Assembly (NCBI GenBank): GCA_029706075.1 | Contig: JAINUG010000382.1 | Coordinates: forward strand, 450,531-514,530 | Length of the DNA: 64,000 bases | Origin: Aldrovandia affinis | Lineage: Eukaryota > Chordata > Actinopteri > Notacanthiformes > Halosauridae | Direction: 5' to 3' | Shown: positions 12,380 through 25,345 of the stretch, piece after piece | Layout: every line of letters begins with the position of its first letter | How positions within the stretch are numbered: position 1 is the stretch's first letter | The notes under the pieces: model-generated | The model's input: only the letters and a program-made list of their open reading frames with translations | Database searches by the model: none | What the model was told of the DNA's origin: nothing | Translations under genes and position numbers: made by a program

Positions 12380-12770
12380 AAATGTGTGGCTGGTGGATAG
12401 CGTAGCGGTCTAACGCACCCGTATTTGGCTGGTCCTATATGAGTGTGAGCTGCCTATCAGGGACGCATCATTGAAACCCATCTCTGCCAGACCAACCCTG
12501 GCCGTTAGCCCCAATCAGGAGCGACATTTGGTTGTCCGCTCCTGAGTGAGGGTGGTCGGCACAAACTCGCTGGGAAGCACGTAAGGGTGTCTTTAGAAAC
12601 GGGGTCGGTGAGCTCCGTCTCGAAGCAGGCGGATCATCGCCAGCCTCGAAGAGTAGCTTGCCCTGTAGAGATGTGCAGCGAGTTTGTGGGGGCAGGGTTA
12701 GTCTAAATAAATAGAGGGTATGATTGGCTTCCAAATTACGGGGAAAAATCCAAAACAAAAATAATTCGGA
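12380..12770 (+). mobile_element. tRNA-derived SINE-like element
   Basis: The head 'ggtggatagcgtagcggtctaacgcaccc' has the spacing of a tRNA A-box region. The body is GC-rich, unlike its surroundings. The 3' part 'gggtatgattggcttccaaattacggggaaaa' recurs in related form at 21620-21660 and, reverse-complemented, near 19470-19510. The B-box is not clear, so the 5' end is uncertain. Confidence 0.5.
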
Positions 12771-13529
12771 ACATTTCAGCTCAGAAATGTCTTTAAAATG
12801 GAAATGAATTAGTAGTTTATTACGTATTCACTATCTTACCACTAAACTATATTATGTGTACCAAAATGTACCCATGCATAATAGGTACAGCATACAACAA
12901 AAATATTGCTTAACTCTTTTCTTCACAGGTTAAACATGCCCTTAAAATAAAGTGTGAGTTTTTATGTCGTTATTGTGAATTATTCCTTGCAGTGCAAGCC
13001 TTATTCAAGTCTTGATCCAAGGTGTTTTTTTTTGTCTTCAGAATCTCTTTCCAGATTTTCCAATTTAACAAAAGCCAGATTTAAAGTGACTAGGCTGTAT
13101 ATTCTCGATGTAATATTCTCTGCAGATTGTAAATGCTTTGTGTAAATAGTTTACTAAGGAAACAACTTTCGTGTTATACCATAACTATGTTTGCTGCATT
13201 AATTTATATTTTGTATTTATTTGGGTCTGTAAATAAACAGCTCTAAGGAAGATAGTCTGTTGCACCATTGTCATTGTATCAGAAAGTAATTTCATTTAAA
13301 CGCCAAGTTCGGACACCATGCTTCACGTTCACTTCCTCTTGCTTTTCACAGTATCCAAATTAATAAAATATAATTATAAATGCTTGGAACCTTATGCCAC
13401 CTTTCAGGCATATTCAAGTAAGCTTGCTCCTTCTAGTCCGCCAATAATTTCAGCAGCAAGCTGGCTTTACCAAGTGTCCATGGCTGTGTATTACATCTTG
13501 TTGTTTGGACTAAGGCCTTTGCTGATGCC
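12771..13529. other. Intergenic sequence, nothing recognised
   Basis: AT-rich; no gene or clear repeat. Confidence 0.6.
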
Positions 13530-13725
13530 CACAGGATACTATGGCTGTACAGTGTGCAAGCACGGTATGGCTGTACAGAATGCAGGCACGGTATGGCTGT
13601 ATGCAGGCATGGTATGGTTGTAGAGTGTGCAGGTACAGTATGGATGTACAGTGTGCAGGCATGGTATGGCTGTACAGAATGCTGGCATGGTATGGCTGTA
13701 CGGTATGCTGGCACTGACATTGGAT
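13530..13725. repeat. Minisatellite, roughly 31-bp unit
   Basis: Six to seven imperfect copies of 'ggcatggtatggctgtacagaatgc', varying in length because one or two copies lack part of the unit. Open frames on both strands across it (repeated HGMAVQ-like and YRAC-like phrases) result from periodicity and show no protein family. Confidence 0.85.
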
Positions 13726-14606
13726 GGTGCAGTGCTGTTCCTTGGTGCATGGTTACAACACTGATTGTTTTGCTTAACAAAAGTATAATTTTAAGGACCT
13801 GATATGTCTTGTCGACCATAACCACACTTATCTCATATTACACTGACTATTAAAATAATTTTCAAACACACTGGGATGTTTAATGATTACACTGAGTCAG
13901 CCCCACAGTTTAACATCTCATCTGAGAGAGACAGACTCTATTTTAAAATACAGTTTTGAAAATAATTGATTTTTACTATATCAAGTTTATCATTGTGAAG
14001 TTGTAGCCTCCAAAGCAGCAGATCTGTTAATTTGATCAAGATTAAAGCTGTCCATTTTGGATAGTTGGAGTCCCTTTCACCTTATATAGTTATTATGCAG
14101 AGGAACTGTTAGAGATATTTTAAGCACATCAAGAAAAGGAAGTAATTTAGGATCAGACAGGTGAATGGGTGTCTGGCCAAATACGTCTCAGTTTATTTAA
14201 TTGAGCCTATCAGCAATATCAACAAGATATGAAGGCACTCATGAAACTGCCATGCTTTAAAAAAAGCAAATTACAAAGGCAAATAATGATCATTTGAAAA
14301 TAAGTTTGTTAATTTAATATGATCTTTTAATGTTGTTGCCTCTTAAAGGCACCTAGGGCTGTTTAACATGCATATCTCATTGGAGCTTGAAATTATATTT
14401 TAGCTTCCCTGATAAAAGAACATAAGTATTTGAAATTAACCGCAGGGAAAATAACAGACACCATCAAAACCTTATGAGGTTTATTTATGAAAGATTAAAA
14501 TGTCCAACTGTATTTTATCACTGGGTTTATTTTAATGTGCTACTATCCAATGAGCTTTTTAGGTTTTCACCATGGCAAACCCAATGTAAAACAAATACAA
14601 ATAAGC

Positions 14607-14637
<31 letters not shown>

Positions 14638-16149
14638 CCAGCATAGTTAATTTAAGGCTGTCTAATATGTTAAATTGTGAAATTCACCTTCATTCAACTT
14701 CTAAATGCATTTTCCGCTATTACCAAGCTGCCAGAAGCAGACAGATAAAACCCATTATCAACACATCATTATCAAAGCATCCCTGTTTCTGCCCACTGTA
14801 TTTCACTGCCAGTCAGCAGGAAAGGCCTCCTGCTTAAGTTATTCAAGCAGAATGTCTCCTCACAGCAGATACCGCAGTCTGCCGAGGAAGGTGACCCAGC
14901 GAGGCTGCAGGCAAAGCCAGTGATCAGACGGGCTCACTGAAATAACAGCTAAGCCCGCCGTTCATCAGTCTCAGGCCCAGGTCCATATTTTATTTACATG
15001 AAATTAGTTGCATCTTTTCTTTAAAAAAATGCAGTTATTCCAGAAGGTTCTATGCTTAAATATATTCCATGGAAATTGTATAGGTGAAGCACTTTCAAAT
15101 CTGCTTTGTGAAGGCCATCCATTTTGAATGCACCAAAAAAAATCTGTATGTTATTTTGTAGATTTTTGGCCCTTACTAGGAAGAAATGTGATGAGATCAA
15201 ACGGTGTTGGTCCTGGTCTGTGAGGAACAAACTGGATATTCTCAGATTACATCAATGCCATCCAAAATTAGATCTAAGGTTCTAAACCATCATCTTTGGA
15301 ATATACCACTGAGTAGCATAGAATTGTTATGAGTTTAGATGAAAAGACACACTGAGTAATGTCAAAGGTTGTTTGAATTTTATATACATTATATGTAGTT
15401 ACAGTACATTTAATAAAGTGCTGCTTCCGTAGAATTTTGTACATGCAGTAATGCTAGCTCTTAGACAAAGCTCACTTGTCCTTGTGAAGTTTTTTGTGTG
15501 TTGTGAATAACAAGTGAGCACACAAGAAGATCCTTAACATCTTAAGTGAACCGTAGTATTTTCCATGGTTCCGTAGCTCTGTCAAATTTTGAAACAGTTG
15601 TATAGGTTAAGTCATAGTACCGCATTCCGTTCACAAGATTGCGCAATAAGTGTGCAACTGTTCGATTTCCTGAATAGCAATGTGCCATGTTTATATACAA
15701 CAGGACACCATATTTATTTCTGGGAGTGGGTTAAGGGCAGTATGGAACCAAAATAACAAAATTCAGGTAACTCCAACATAACATAACTTGTATTTAATTA
15801 CAAGTAAATTGCTTATTTCAACTATTAATACAAAACTAGAAACTGATTTTACATACCAATTCTAAAATATAGAAACTACAGTATTGTGTTTTGTTTTGTT
15901 TTTGCACTTGTATTTTGTATTCAACAATGTTAATGTAGTTAGATAACTAGGCAATACGCTTACTAATGTTACCCTTTATTTTAAACAAAGTGATCAGGGC
16001 TGTGCTGTTTTATTTATAAACTAGCTAGCTCGTAATACATTTGTAATGATAAAATCATCCTAAAATGATGAAGAATTTGCCAAAAAGTACCTAAAACCTG
16101 GTATAGATACATACTAAAACAGAAAATTAAATATTTTGAGATTACTTAC
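13726..16149. other. Intergenic sequence with one CA microsatellite
   Basis: Apart from the (CA)n at 14607-14631, no gene, RNA or repeat is supported. Confidence 0.6.
14607..14631. repeat. (CA)n microsatellite
   Basis: About 12 CA units. Confidence 0.95.
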
Positions 16150-16545
16150 CACATTACCACATATGAGCTGCCCCCATCAACCCTCACCCCCACACCTACC
16201 CCAGTTCCTGGGGTAGGACCCCTTCACGTGGTTTAGCCCCCCCCACTGACTACCTAACTCAGGAGGCGCAAAGTTATTCAGCCCTGAGTCACCTTGGATT
16301 GACCATGATACGGTCTTTTTTGGACACACCCTGTGCCGACCAGAAGAGGATGGGCTCCCTCCCTTTTAGTCTGGTTCCTCCTCAAGGGAGTTTTTCCTTG
16401 CCATTGTTGCCTTTAGGCTTGCTTTTGGGGGGGTCTAGGCCTGGGTTCCCCCTCTGTTAAGCGTTTTGTGACAATTCAATTGTGAAAAGCGCTATACAAA
16501 TACATTTGATTTGATTTGATTTGATTTGATTGATGAAATGAGTTA
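16150..16545 (+). mobile_element. LINE-like 3' end with (ATTTG)n tail
   Basis: Contains phrases common in fish LINE 3' regions: 'gatgggctccctcccttttagtctggttcctcctcaagggagtttttccttgcc', then 'gcgttttgtgac..gtgaaaagcgctatacaaatacatttg', ending in a pentanucleotide ATTTG repeat (16507-16541). The clade (CR1/L2-like) is a guess from memory of such tails. No coding part remains. Confidence 0.6.
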
Positions 16546-16642
16546 ATACCATTAATAAACACATTTCAACGTATGCGGCTTTGATGACACCACTACACAA
16601 TAATGTGTGTCGCACGTTTTCCTCTTCCTCCTCCTTGACATC

Positions 16643-16681
16643 TGTATCAGTTTCCTGACAACTATATCAGAAACTGATACA
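16643..16681. repeat. Short perfect inverted repeat
   Basis: Arms of 12 bp, tgtatcagtttc (16643-16654) and gaaactgataca (16670-16681), with a 15-nt loop. No function is suggested. Confidence 0.8.
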
Positions 16682-17639
16682 CATGCACATTACTTTAGTT
16701 TGGTAATGCTGCACGATAAGCCTTCCAATTATGTACTCCATTTTATTGTAGTGAAAACAAATCCGATAACTTGCTCTTCGCAAGCTGTGGCGCTTGCTCT
16801 TTGTCAAACATGACATCACTGCTATTAAAGGGGAAAAATCTGATGATCCGATTGGCCATAGCGAATCAAAAACCTCAGCACACCCAGGGGTAATTTATTT
16901 TTCCTTAACCAACCTCTTTTACAACCGCGCCACAGACGCGCTACTGTCTCTTGTCGTGAATCTACTGGAATGCGGTAGGATGCACCTTAATGCACCACCG
17001 TGGTGGATTATGACTAGTGTCTGCTCATTGTGCTTTGACAATGAAACCAGAGCCCTATGACTGTGAACTAAAAAAAAATGAAAGCAACTGAAAACTGGAG
17101 CTTATGTGCTTTCCCTGATCTCCCTAGCTGGGAACTGACGGCAGTCAGTATTTAATTCAGGCATCTCAGTCATTTCCTTTTGCTTTTCTCCCAGTGCAGA
17201 AACCAAGGGAATAACAAAACTGTCAACATCACATTGAGTCATGAAGGATCTTACTTCATCTCTCTGTGGAGAGGAAAACTCATGTTTGAAATGATTGAAA
17301 CTTTAACAATATTCATCCAAAATGGATACCTTCCTTTATGCAATATTAATAAAGCAAATCGAAAACTTAAACCTATACTGTAGATCAAATAAAATGTGAA
17401 AAAACTAATAGAAATGTATTAACTATTTCTACATATGTACAGTATGTAATTGAATGTATAAGTTGTCAAATTATTCTAAAAGGACTTGCTGAATATATTC
17501 ATCAAGATATGTACAGTTGCATAGATGAAGTAGTAAATAACTGAGGTGAATACGTGATCTGTATTTTGATTTAGATTGGTACAGCTTGGTGCTAACTATT
17601 TACAGAATAGTAGGACCAAGTTAGTACTTCCTGCCATTT
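16682..17639. other. Intergenic sequence, nothing recognised
   Basis: Short open frames at 16794-17060 and 17180-17383 lack family motifs. Confidence 0.6.
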
Positions 17640-18195
17640 CTAACAAAGTCTGTCATGATGGAGAGTAAGTGGAACAGTTACACCATACCTCCAATCTATC
17701 TTCAAACCGTAAACACCAGTTAGATCGTTCTCATTCCGCAACCTCAAAACGAGGTGGCTGTCCCTTCTTTGTGTGGTTGCTCCTCCCAGCCATGATGCCT
17801 GTCTGTTCTGGCCCCCCAATGGTGGAAAGAATTTTCCCACAGGGGTCAGGACAGCGGAATCACCATCCATCTTCCATCGCAGACTGAAAACTCTTCAGAC
17901 TGCATCTGGCTCCTCTCTCATCCACGCCCTCTAGCACTTGCTTTCTCTATAGCCTTATTAATATATAATTTTCTTCTTCTGTGGTATATGGTATTGTTGT
18001 TAAGTTTTGCGCCATAGTTCTAGGATTGGCATAGTTAACATACAATAGTGCTTTCATGATGATGTACGTGCATTCGCTGGTCTGAGAGTGTTGTTCAGCC
18101 CCGTCTATGCCACTGTGCTCATATTTCTCTTATGGATGAGCTATTCTCTTTCATTGTCACTCTGGATAAGAGCGTCTGCTAAATGATATATATGC
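17640..18195 (+). mobile_element. Degraded L2-clade LINE, C-terminal end and 3' tail
   Basis: A decayed copy of the element at 39405-40083. Recognisable relics include 'ctgttctggccccccaatggtggaaagaattt' (the LCPGPRWWNDLP block), 'gtcaggacagcggaatcaccatccatctt' and 'actcttcagactgcat'. It ends with the shared tail 'cactctggataagagcgtctgctaaatg' at 18159-18187. Several stops break the frame. Confidence 0.7.
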
Positions 18196-18247
18196 CATTT
18201 AGCAGACGCTTTTATCCAAAGTGACTGCTAAATGGCATATATATCAT
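18183..18247. repeat. Perfect 23-bp inverted repeat built from two L2 tails
   Basis: Arms at 18183-18205 and 18225-18247 are exact reverse complements, with a 19-nt loop. The left arm overlaps the end of the plus-strand L2 tail. The loop plus right arm is a second tail fragment in reverse orientation ('agcagacgcttttatccaaag'). Confidence 0.85.
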
Positions 18248-19439
18248 TTATATATATGCCAATGAATACAATGTAATGGAGAATTAGTTAATCGATGTAT
18301 ATTCCATCCCTAAATTTCTAATACCTTAAAGGCAACAGGATCTAAAATCCTGTTTCCACAGCTTTCAGATCTCCAAGCATCTGGCTAAGAACTGGGCACA
18401 TATTGTCCTTTTCATTGGAGAGCCTAACAAAGGAAGTCCATGGCTCCAACACATTCACACCAGCCACAAAGAAAGCCATCTTTGCCCCAGTTACATTCGC
18501 GCTGATGACTGTAATTTGGTTCTATTCACACAAGAAAGCCAATTCTAACAGTGTATTTACCCATTAACTGGATATAAAGACGACCGTCTTTAGTAAAAAA
18601 AGCAAATCTCAAATTTGATACTCTCTGAAATATGATTATCCCTATGTTATACTGTAGCTCAGACAAAAGATCACAAATGAGGAAAATTGATGGTGAATGA
18701 ATGAATGCATTAATGAATGGGTATAACAGTAGGAATTCATTCATTTCAGGAGTCGTGTATAACTGAACTCCCAGTCAGACCTTAAGCACAGTGAATACAG
18801 TCCTACCCATCTAAATCAATGCAAATGGGTAGAGGATGTATCCGTGACTGGATATCAGCCAAACATTGTGCAATAATGGATCAGGCTAGATCTTCCAGTG
18901 ACAGATATTTGAAGTTACAAAAAATACATAATACCTTATATTGTAGCATATATTACTTGGAAAAAGAAAAAGGTTTCTAACAGAAATCGTTTTTGGACCA
19001 AATGGCACTTGCGTCTAAGCTCTGTCGGTATGTCGCCATTATTTAACCTAGTCTACTATTTCAACTGAACTGAGCTGAACTGCGACAGAGGAAGACAAAA
19101 ACATGAATTACGTGAGAGTCAGAGCTCGCTGCTCGTTACTGAATGTCACAGAAAGGACACCAGACTACAATACCTCAATTTTGCCTTCAATACCTCAATC
19201 AATCTGCACTCAGAAAATGGCTGAGTGCAGATTAGAGGGCATGTTGAGGACAAGATCTACTGCACACTGCTCTCTGACCCAGAGAGAAGCGGTGTTAGTC
19301 TGCAAGGGCGTTTCCCCCCCACAACTCTAGTTTTACCTATTCAATTAGGTTTTTTTTAATAGGATTTCATGTTGCCAATGTTGCATCATTTACAGCAACC
19401 TATCAATTCATGCTGCCGAACAATGTGGGTTGTTTCACA
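18248..19439. other. Intergenic sequence, nothing recognised
   Basis: No supported feature. Confidence 0.55.
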
Positions 19440-19720
19440 CCTAGCAGTATTTACCAGGTCTTTTTTTCCCCTTAATTTTTTTCCTCACACAACTTGGAAT
19501 GCCCAATCATAATTAAAGGCCTGTCTTGTTGATTCAACCACCATCAATTAAGGAGGGCACACACGGAAGCATGCATGGCTTCCAAACAAATGCAGTCAGC
19601 TGCTGCTTCTTTTAATCCATTGGCTGAGCTGTGCAATTACTGTGGCGGAGTACTGCGCAAATGATGCGGCAGGTGCAGGTAGATCGCAGGTTCTTGACCG
19701 ACCAGATGTGGGAGACAACC
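19440..19720 (-). mobile_element. Possible reverse copy of the tRNA-SINE-like family
   Basis: 'ttttttcctcacacaacttggaatgcccaatcat' at about 19478-19511 resembles the reverse complement of the 3' part of the elements at 12380 and 21440. A GC-richer body follows. Strongly diverged. Confidence 0.35.
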
Positions 19721-21439
19721 CTGCCAACTGAATTTCTCACCTGGGCAAACACTATGGCCAATTATTCCACAGTGACACTGCCACAATCTAGATTAAATCC
19801 AAACCATAGGGTGTACCACTGCAATAAGCACAAGTACCTTGACCGGAAAAACAAAATTTTACTCCATTTATGCAAATGCTAGATTTCCTAAATACTTCTA
19901 CAATTAGTCCCCGTACTGCCGACTCAACAGTAAAAAGGGATTGCAGCACTGAGACCTTGGGAAAGGTGAGAGATAAAGTTAATTTTGAAGCAGACCTTTT
20001 TCCATCAGCTCCTCTGAACCAAACCACATAGAGACAAGACAATTGCCTTTTCACCGCAGGGTCTCCCCACCCCTCTCCTCTAAGCAATCAAAACCAATAT
20101 TAGTGCCCCCTCCCACAAAAGCCCCATCATCCCAACGTCAGGGTTTCTCAGCGCACATAAACCGCAAGTATCCGGCCTCGAGCGGGAGTCTGAGACTTTT
20201 GCCAAACAATAATTTATGGCATTCTTAAAAAACGGGATCTGACTGGGGACAGCTGCAATTCTTTGAGTCACTCGCCCATCTAAGGGCTGGTTGTTGGTTG
20301 TCACGGTAATACGGACACGACCACTGGCAGGCACCCCTGGCTCACACGTTACGGTCGGCACGAGGCGATATCAGTAAGAACAAAGACACTAACTCTTCTC
20401 ATCTCGAGGCGGAACAACTAGCTAGGTTTCAATTCAATCAAAATCCCAGCTCTGAACCTGAAAGCTTTAACTGGGTTTATTGGAACCTGCTATTCCACAG
20501 CATGTTTCAAGTTATCAAAGGGCTACATTTTGCAAATGGCAATTGGATGTTGGTTTGTGCTTTACATTATCATATTGGAGAGTGATTGCAGAATATCACA
20601 GATTTTTTTTTTTTATGTGTACAATTGGCAGGAATCAACAGAGATGAGCAATAAGGCAATGATGAAATACATTCAGCACAATACATAAAAATACTTAAGG
20701 CCAACAGGCGCATGACCCTACAGACATCCCATAAAGCAGTACATTTGCACAGCTGCCAAATGGGACAGCCACACTGCCAAACAGCCATCAAACAGCCAGG
20801 CTTTCTTTAATATCCTTTAACGCCGGATTTAATGCCTGCCTGTAAAATAACTGTGTTTGGGGGTAAGCCCACATATATAGCAGATAGGAGCCCTATTGAT
20901 TTGCCCTGTCAAAGATTTAATATAAACAAATCAGTAAGCAGGGGGTGCTTACTGGGTGCGGCCAATGACAAGTAAATCCTGAAGTGCAAATCGAAAGCTA
21001 TCACCTTTTTTTCAATTAATTTAATCGGACGGTAAGACGAGGGCTGCCAGCTGAGACTGAGACTGTGAATGTACTGATCATCATCTTCACCTCCCCCTGA
21101 TTTTCTCCTCTGTACATAAGGTTTATAAATTACTGAGCAATATCCAATTGCTCTGATTTCATGAAAAAACTGCTGGATAAAATCCCAGAAATATAAAATC
21201 AGACAAACAAGAATCGAGTTCTCATAAATGAAAAATGAAATGCTGGTGATCCGGGTTGCCAGGCTCTTGTCAAAATCCCCATGCCAAATTGTTGTAATCT
21301 ATATGGCAAAGAAAGCATGATGTTGCATGGTCAACAGAAGAGGCAATGTTCTCAACATTGTTTGTTTTGGGAAATGCCCAAAGAGACCAAACTGGGTTTT
21401 TACAACAAATTAGTAATGGCTCCATATTGTCATTTGAAC
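19721..21439. other. Intergenic sequence, nothing recognised
   Basis: No gene or RNA supported; open frames here lack signatures. Confidence 0.55.
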
Positions 21440-21690
21440 TCAAACTGTTTGCCTTTATAGGAGTGGCTCTGGAGTACCGGAGTTACAGTCGACGGCTTGG
21501 CGAGTGTTGTCTCGGAGGAGACGGTACTTCCCCTTTGTCACTGCCAGCGCCACCGCCAGGGTCAGTCTCAGGGCTACGGCAGCGAACTCACAATATGAGG
21601 GGGGATTGACATGAAAAAGAGAGGGTGTAATTGGTTACTAAATTGGGGGGAAAATGGGATAAAATCAGAAACAAAAATAATAAAAATAAA
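21440..21690 (+). mobile_element. SINE-like element, 3' part
   Basis: A GC-rich body (about 21460-21590) followed by 'gggtgtaattggttactaaattggggggaaaatggg' and an A-rich end. It shares its 3' part with the element ending near 12770. A further 3' scrap ('ccatgtagcaatcccacgttagggggaaaaaggg') lies at about 21982-22015. Confidence 0.45.
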
Positions 21691-22015
21691 CAAATAAAAG
21701 GAAAACCTCACAGTTTTGCTTCTGAAATAATTCACACATGACTTTTCTGCTTCCACTCTGGCCTACCTATATACTGACCACAAAGAGAATAATAGCAAGG
21801 GATCAGACTTCACAGGAATGGAAGGCACACTGCATGTCTCTCTCCATCCCACATATCTGAGTGTGGTATTTCTCAACAGTGCAGATTGGTCAGGAAAGAC
21901 AACCTCTGTCATAAGCTGACTATAACCCTGAGTCTTCAACCATGGGACACAACTGGCCTCGTCCCACCAGGAGTAGGGTGGCCATGTAGCAATCCCACGT
22001 TAGGGGGAAAAAGGG

Positions 22016-22734
22016 AGGAAAAATTGTAATAAAAAAGTTATGAATGAATAAAAATCATCTCTGAAACAAAGCCACAAACATGATGGTGGCGTTTGTTGTA
22101 TTTAGGAGTCATCCAGAAATAAATAAAATTGGCAAACAAAGCAAAATGCAACACGTGGTCTCTATCCGTGCCCTGTAGAATCTACCATAGGGGTTACATT
22201 TTCAGGCAGCACACGCTCTTTCTTGTTCATGCGGCATCAAACCTCCCTGGCCTTGTCGGACATGTACACAAAAGTCCATTACTCTCAGGATAACAGCGCC
22301 CCCTAGGATTACTCTGATGTCATCTCTCTCTGTTTTATTTCAACTGGAACAATGCTGTTCACAGACCTAATCAGTTGGACTTATGCTTTCTTCTACTTAT
22401 CAGTGAAAAGACTGAAACCCCAGCTGGTTTATCACGCTGTCTTTTTGAAGCAACCGGAACAAAAAGGGTGTTGTTTCTGATGACCACCAGCAGACCCGGG
22501 CAGTTTGTTTTCTGGTAAAAGCATCAGGATAGACACGTGGAACCATGGGTGCTTGATAACAGCATTGATCATATCATTCTGTATGACAGCAAATGGCGTC
22601 ATGTTATGCACAGCCTTTTATTTCCAGTGTGTGCAAAGAGAGTTTTAGCTTTACAGAAATTGTGGAGATGAAAGGAGTAAGGATGGAGAAGGGAACGTGG
22701 ATATGAATACATGTTTTTTTTACACAGAGAGTCG
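22016..22734. other. Intergenic sequence, nothing recognised
   Basis: No supported feature. Confidence 0.55.
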
Positions 22735-22897
22735 TCAATACCTGGAACAGCTTACCAGGTCAGGGAGTAGAGGCGGAAATACTTGAGCTATTCAAGCTCT
22801 GGCTAGATGCAGTACTAGATATTCTTTCGATTAGGACATGATGAGAGCCTAGACGGGCTGAACGGCCTTTTCTCATGATGTATTCTTATGTTCTTAT
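22735..22897 (+). mobile_element. LINE C-terminal end and 3' tail
   Basis: Translates as RVVNTWNSLPGQGVEAEILE, then LFKLWLDAVL. This is the WNSLP...FK..LD block that closes many non-LTR reverse transcriptases. It is followed by 'cgggctgaacggccttttctcatgatgtattcttatgttctta', a tail shared by fish copies of such elements. Upstream domains are missing. Confidence 0.6.
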
Positions 22898-23115
22898 AAA
22901 CACACAGACTGCATTCTGCCCGTCACATGAAAAACCACATGAATTCTGCACATATAAATCTCGTTTTATTTATGGTATAGATGTGATTCACATGTATACT
23001 ACACATTTCCACATGTGTACCACATATTGTCACATGGAGTCACATTTTACTTCACAGGTATTCACTTGTGATCACGTGTGATTTTTCAACATTGCATGTG
23101 ACATTCATATGATTT
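22898..23115. repeat. CACATG-rich repeat
   Basis: Many near-palindromic CACATG/CACATGTG motifs at short intervals, ending about 23103. It could be a small foldback element or a degenerate simple repeat; no clear termini. Confidence 0.4.
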
Positions 23116-24699
23116 TTACATTGGGGTGGAACTTTCAAAAGTCAAATATCATGGGGTAAACATGGGGTACCCCACACAAATATATGGGGTACACATTCTT
23201 CATTACATGATGGAAATAAGCACCAAATCTTTTTGTATTATTCAATATTTAAACAGCCAATCGCATCTGAAATTTAAAGAAACTCAAGGAGTGTCACAAT
23301 CTAAAACCGAATCAGGTCTAGGAAGGATTACATGGAAGAATTGTTCATTTTGCACATGATAATACAAGAAAACTCTTGTCCATTTTAAAATCAATACTAT
23401 TAGTTATGTGAGATAATTATGAAAAATAACAGAGATATATAGAAACTCTATTTTATTGTAACTGAAAAAGAATTGAATCCTTGCTATGGGACTAATTATA
23501 AGTTCCTACTCAGAGCTCCAATGTCTATAATAACAGCAACACTCTTACGAATCGATTAAAGGGAGCCAACAATTTACTCCATTTAAAATTCACGGCATGC
23601 TAGTTGCTGCCTCACAAATAAAGTGTTGTGGTTTTTAACTAATTTGCACATCTGTCTCTGGATTAAGAAAGCCCTTCCAATTCTACCAGTTGAGAGCTTA
23701 GCTTTCTTGACGGGTCTGATTAGAGAGATGACTTGCGGTGTTGTTTGCGATATGCAACATCGCTCAATTATACAAATAAAGGCCGCCCTAAGTGTTCACG
23801 GTGAAAATAAATAAAGAAATAAACATGATATCAAGAGAATATGCCGATTTAATCTCAAGGCAAACTGAGGCACACTCAGACATATTTAGCCATATTTGGC
23901 AAGACTTATATATTTTGAGCCTCTCCGCTCAAGGGTCTGTGCGGAAAACCGCACATATCCTCAAAAAAGTGTCACCACAGACACACCTGATCCCAGCCCC
24001 CTACTTGACAGTTAAAATGCTGTGTATTTCAGTAGAAGCTGATAGACACATACTACCACCGTGGTCTTCTTTTTTTCTTTTGGAGAAGCAGCAAGCAAAC
24101 CAGTTCTTCTTTGTCTGTCACCATATCCGTTGTCTCCTTCGTCTCTCGTGTCCTGTCGTAGCTACGTGTGGATGTTGGCAAACACTGAAGAGGCATGAGA
24201 GCTCACACGAGAATCCGCTTCCGTTAGGTAGGTAGCAGCTGCACGGCTCTTTCTTAGAGCATCAATTAGGCATTGGGCTCTTTCACCGCAAGGGCACTTC
24301 TGCCTGAGATCCATATCCGTGTGCCTCCTGAAGGCGTGGTCCAACAAGTGTAATACATTTCCCCACATCGAATGCATGGCCCTTACGATGATGGCAGAGT
24401 GAGATCTCATTCTGATTCCACTCCAATGACATGTCCTCTGCACAAGGACATGTCAAAACACAGGGAGACACCATACATGTAATGAAACAGTTGTGGGAGA
24501 ACATTTCAGGAGGGTGCCTCATGTCACTGCTATGTCACCCACACTGACACGGAAAGCTCTGCCACTGAAGCATGTGGACTCCTCTGACATGCTCGCATAA
24601 AAGGCAGTGATCATTTCCCACACTACAGGCCACACAATATACTGCAGGAGAGCTAGCACAGATCAACGGATAGGCAGAAACAACCCGAAACAACAGCTC
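23116..24699. other. Intergenic sequence, nothing recognised
   Basis: Includes a 147-codon open frame at 23792-24235 with no family resemblance and no GC or codon bias unlike its surroundings; not supported as a gene. Confidence 0.5.
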
Positions 24700-24860
24700 G
24701 CTGACAACTAGCTACCTCCCTGTGCACCTACGGGGGTGCTTAAGTGCCAGTCATCTAAGCAAACCTTGCCGACCCTAGCCCGGCGGGATGAAGCCAATTG
24801 TGTCCAACCACTGCGGACTCCTGGTCTTATCCGCCTAATGGCATAGCTGATACTTGAAGT
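24700..24860 (-). mobile_element. Possible SINE remnant
   Basis: 'ccttgccgaccctagcccggcgggatgaagccaattgtgtccaaccactgcggactcctggtc' resembles the GC-rich body of fish tRNA-SINEs in reverse orientation. Head and tail are not visible. Confidence 0.35.
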
Positions 24861-25299
24861 TCTGTCAAGGCTATAGGCCTCAGGGCAAGCATATTTACAG
24901 GCTGAGCCATTTGAGGGCTCCCCTCAGGGCCCTATCTTTATCACTCTACAATGCAGCACAAGGGCTAATGTGGTTGTTCATGCTGCCTTGAGATTAGACA
25001 GCAACAATGCCTACAGTGGGAAAAAAATGCAATTTTCACCGCAAACTGCAAAATTGTAATTGAAATGATGTACATTAGATGTAATCAGCTTTGGCAATAA
25101 CTGCAAATGTTGTTTGTGCCATATAAAAACCTATTTGCTGTCCCAGAGGCCATTTTCTGACATACACTAGTGCTGTTAGAGATCACACCGAGATCGCCAC
25201 TTCCCAAGTGAGACACACACACAAACCATTCCTCCATGCTTCTGGACTATTTACCAATGCTGACCAACTTTTTTGCATATCCCATTTCATTAACGTTAC

Positions 25300-25345
25300 A
25301 GTACATCAATTTAGCAGACGCTCTTATCCAGAGTGACTTACAATA
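25300..25345 (-). mobile_element. L2-type tail fragment
   Basis: 'tttagcagacgctcttatccagagtgacttacaa' is the reverse complement of the tail ending the LINE at 39405-40083. Confidence 0.65.

Noticed and set aside
13433-13825. 130-codon minus-strand frame with repeated HAC/YRAC phrases
   Set aside because: An artefact of the 31-bp minisatellite.
20043-20361. GC-richer segment with open frames on both strands, considered as an exon
   Set aside because: No family signature or convincing splice sites; could be repeat-derived, but I cannot support either reading.
23792-24235. 147-codon open frame
   Set aside because: No domain, no splice context and no homologue recognised; such a length can occur by chance in 64 kb.
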